A stretch of 6,948 bases of DNA from an uncultured Clostridia bacterium (lineage in GTDB: Bacteria > Bacillota > Clostridia > Lachnospirales > Lachnospiraceae): positions 1 through 6,948 of the forward strand of contig CALZBV010000134.1 in assembly GCA_945622055.1 (NCBI GenBank), given 5' to 3'. Shown here in pieces: positions 5,116-6,948 of the stretch. Made by a program: the position numbers and the translations under genes. The notes beneath the pieces were generated by a model. The model was given only the letters and a program-made list of their open reading frames with translations. It was not told where the DNA came from and made no database searches. Within the stretch, counting starts at the first letter, position 1, and each line of letters starts with the position of its first letter.

Positions 5116-6423
5116 TTGAAACGAAAAACAATTACACTTTTCTTACTTTTTCTTCTGATCCTTCAACGATGTATTCCGGTTTTTGCGGAGGAACCCCAAT
5201 TACCGGATAATACCCTGAAGGTTGCAACCACACCCCTGAATAGTGTACAACAGGCAAACGCCCCGGTAACACTGACCGCGCCGTCTGCAATTCTTATGGA
5301 ATCAGAGGGCGGTGCTGTTATTTTTGAACAAAACGCAGACGAACGCAGACCAATTGCAAGTATTACAAAAATAATGACACTGCTGTTAATCTTCGAGGCC
5401 TTGGAAAATGGTTCCATAGCTTTATCGGATACTGTTACCGTAAGTGAGCATGCAGCCTCCATGGGCGGTTCACAGGTGTTTTTGGAGCCTTATGAAACCC
5501 AGACCGTAGAAACGATGATAAAGTGTATTACGATTTCAAGTGCGAATGATGCCTGTGTTGCAATGGCAGAGCATCTGGCCGGGTCCGAAGAGGCTTTTGT
5601 TGCACGCATGAATGAAAAGGCGGCAGCACTTGGAATGAAGCAGACAACCTTTGTGAACTGCTGCGGACTCGATGTAAACGGCCATGTATCCAGTGCAAGG
5701 GATGTTGCCCTGATGTCCTGTGCACTGATGAAATATCCGAAAATCAAGGATTACACGACTATTTGGATGGATACCATCCTTCATACTACGAAACGTGGTC
5801 AAAGTGAATTTGGCCTTGCCAATACGAATAAGCTCATCAAACAATACAACGGAATTACGGGACTTAAGACCGGCTCTACCGGGGAAGCCAAATTCTGTTT
5901 GTCTGCAACTGCAGAGCGAAACGGAGTTAAGCTCGTTGCAGTCGTACTGGCCGCACCTGACCCAAAGGCAAGATTTCGGGAAGCAGCAGCTCTTTTGGAC
6001 TATGGCTTTGCCACCTGCAGTTCCTATACCGATGACCACAGGGATTTTGAAAAAACCGAGCTTCCGGTAAAGCATGGAATGCGCTCTGTTGCAGAGATTT
6101 GCCCGGACGGAGTATTTTCTCATGTGTTTACCGAAAAAACCGATGTTTCCGAGGTCACAAAAGAAGCAGAGCTTTTGGAAAAACTTTCAGCGCCAATTAC
6201 AAAGGGGACGGTTGTCGGTCGTCTGGTTTACCGCTGCAAAGGACGGGAGATTGGGTCCGTTCCACTGATTACAACAGAGGATATCCCGAAAATGACCTTC
6301 TTTTCCGCCTTACGAAAAGGGGCAGTGAGCTATCTTCTTGGTGATAAAAATTCTCATACAGAAGCAGCCGAGCCTTCCCCCAGGCCTGCAAAGGAAGGAA
6401 CACAAGGGTTGACAGACGGTTGA
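5116..6423 (+). CDS. dacF: Serine-type D-Ala-D-Ala carboxypeptidase (DacF-like PBP)
   Basis: This low-molecular-mass penicillin-binding protein of peptidase family S11 removes the terminal D-Ala from peptidoglycan pentapeptides outside the cell, limiting cross-linking. It has 435 residues. The signal peptide is a MKRK n-region, a hydrophobic core to about 20, and a likely cut after VFA (24). All three catalytic motifs are present: SITK (82-85, nucleophile S82 and K85), SAN (142-144) and KTG (251-253). A PBP5_C-like domain spans about 316-394. FFSALRKGAVSYLLG (395-409) could be an amphipathic membrane anchor, followed by an unusual polar tail rich in Pro, Glu and Lys (410-435). The start is TTG 5116: GGTGA (5105-5109) lies 6 bases upstream and itself contains an in-frame stop (TGA 5107-5109), and the next in-frame ATG is codon 61, beyond the signal peptide. 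In B. subtilis dacF also follows pdp and precedes spoIIAA; here a phosphoesterase gene follows. Confidence 0.93.
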   Translation: MKRKTITLFLLFLLILQRCIPVFAEEPQLPDNTLKVATTPLNSVQQANAPVTLTAPSAILMESEGGAVIFEQNADERRPIASITKIMTLLLIFEALENGSIALSDTVTVSEHAASMGGSQVFLEPYETQTVETMIKCITISSANDACVAMAEHLAGSEEAFVARMNEKAAALGMKQTTFVNCCGLDVNGHVSSARDVALMSCALMKYPKIKDYTTIWMDTILHTTKRGQSEFGLANTNKLIKQYNGITGLKTGSTGEAKFCLSATAERNGVKLVAVVLAAPDPKARFREAAALLDYGFATCSSYTDDHRDFEKTELPVKHGMRSVAEICPDGVFSHVFTEKTDVSEVTKEAELLEKLSAPITKGTVVGRLVYRCKGREIGSVPLITTEDIPKMTFFSALRKGAVSYLLGDKNSHTEAAEPSPRPAKEGTQGLTDG

Positions 6424-6437
6424 AAACCAAGTATCAT
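6409..6437 (+). promoter_or_regulatory. Promoter of the metallophosphoesterase gene, overlapping the dacF end
   Basis: A perfect TTGACA (6409-6414) and TATCAT (6432-6437, 5/6) are exactly 17 bp apart. The -35 lies in the last codons of dacF and the -10 just after its stop. The start near 6444 gives a 41-base leader ending in the GAGGTGA ribosome binding site. The downstream gene can therefore be expressed independently of dacF. Confidence 0.7.
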
Positions 6438-6484
6438 AAGTAAGGTTAAAGCATGATAAAAACAACAGGAAACGAGGTGAGGAT

Positions 6485-6948
6485 ATGAAAAGCATCGGAT
6501 ATAAAGCATTTTTAACCGCAATAGCTGCGGGTGCCGCATATGAAGCTTATGAGCATGCCGTTTTGGCACGAAGAAGCTATACCGTTTCTGTCCCGGAAGC
6601 ACTTGCCGGGCTAAAGCTTCTGCTTTTGTCCGACCTTCATTGCAATCCCTTTGTTTGTAACAACAAGCACATTCTGGCAAAAATCGAGGCAGAGAAGCCG
6701 GATGTTATTTTACTGGCGGGAGATATGTTCAGTAAATACGGCAAACCTGAGAACGAACGAGTCCCTTTTTTCCTGATTTCACTGACCAAAATAGCGCCGG
6801 TAATTGCATGCCTCGGAAACCATGAGCAGGTACTGAAGCAGCAGTTTCCGGATCAGTATGCTCTGTTTCATGCAAGGCTTAGCCGTTTTGGAGTTTATTT
6901 GCTGGAAAATGAAACCCTCACGCTTATGCTTCATGGCAAAAAGGTTAC
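6485..6948 (+). CDS. Calcineurin-like metallophosphoesterase, 3'-partial
   Basis: The gene is cut by the right edge after 154 codons. The dinuclear-metal phosphoesterase motifs appear in order: SDLH (49-52, ligands D50 and H52), GD (79-80, D80 bridging the metals) and GNHE (111-114, N112 and H113). Later His motifs would lie outside the window. The N-terminus MKSIGYKAFLTAIAAGAAYEAYEHAVLA is a mildly hydrophobic leader with a short basic n-region, probably a single membrane anchor rather than a cleaved signal; the catalytic domain begins with a beta strand at 43-49. This layout resembles the YkuE/YaeI group of membrane-associated phosphoesterases, some of which act on lipid-linked pyrophosphates such as UDP-diacylglucosamine, but the substrate here is unknown. 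GAGGTGA (6474-6480) precedes the ATG by 4 bases. Proximity to dacF is compatible with an envelope role, though the gene has its own promoter. Confidence 0.9.
   Translation, partial: MKSIGYKAFLTAIAAGAAYEAYEHAVLARRSYTVSVPEALAGLKLLLLSDLHCNPFVCNNKHILAKIEAEKPDVILLAGDMFSKYGKPENERVPFFLISLTKIAPVIACLGNHEQVLKQQFPDQYALFHARLSRFGVYLLENETLTLMLHGKKV

Noticed and set aside
5536..6123. Long leftward frame (195 codons) inside dacF
   Set aside because: It is antisense to a gene with all catalytic motifs, has a low-complexity Cys/His-rich translation typical of shadow frames, and no start signals.

Overview
The window looks like chromosomal DNA of a Gram-positive Clostridia-type bacterium, most like Lachnospiraceae. 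The evidence is AGGAG-type ribosome binding sites, sigma-A-like promoters, a Firmicute pyrimidine-nucleoside phosphorylase next to a DacF-type carboxypeptidase, and an integrase fragment of the kind found on Lachnospiraceae mobile elements. No species can be named from the sequence.

Bases 1-2110 look accessory. An orphan multi-pass membrane protein, cut by the left edge, is followed by a promoter with a perfect operator-like dyad. Next comes a fragment of a tyrosine recombinase gene that has lost both ends and sits exactly between two 37-bp direct repeats (36/37 identical). After it is a strikingly A+T-rich family 8 glycosyltransferase gene. This reads as a decayed insertion hotspot.

Bases 2111-2477 hold no convincing gene. 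They carry two hairpins, one of them a strong intrinsic terminator for the leftward gene beyond.

Bases 2478-6948 are housekeeping-like and less A+T-rich. A leftward DAHP synthase gene (first step of the shikimate pathway) and a rightward pyrimidine-nucleoside phosphorylase gene (pdp) diverge from a shared control region with two recognisable promoters and two dyads. Downstream of pdp lie dacF (D-Ala-D-Ala carboxypeptidase, exported, TTG start) and a calcineurin-like metallophosphoesterase cut by the right edge. The phosphoesterase has its own promoter, whose -35 lies inside the end of dacF. The pdp-dacF order matches Bacillus subtilis, where dacF leads into the spoIIA sporulation operon; here spoIIAA is not the next gene. 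A weak sigma-G-like element before dacF fits a sporulation link but is only inferred.

I found no CRISPR array, tRNA, rRNA or convincing riboswitch. No wholly new system is evident. The most unusual structure is the repeat-bounded integrase fragment with its dyad-bearing promoter.
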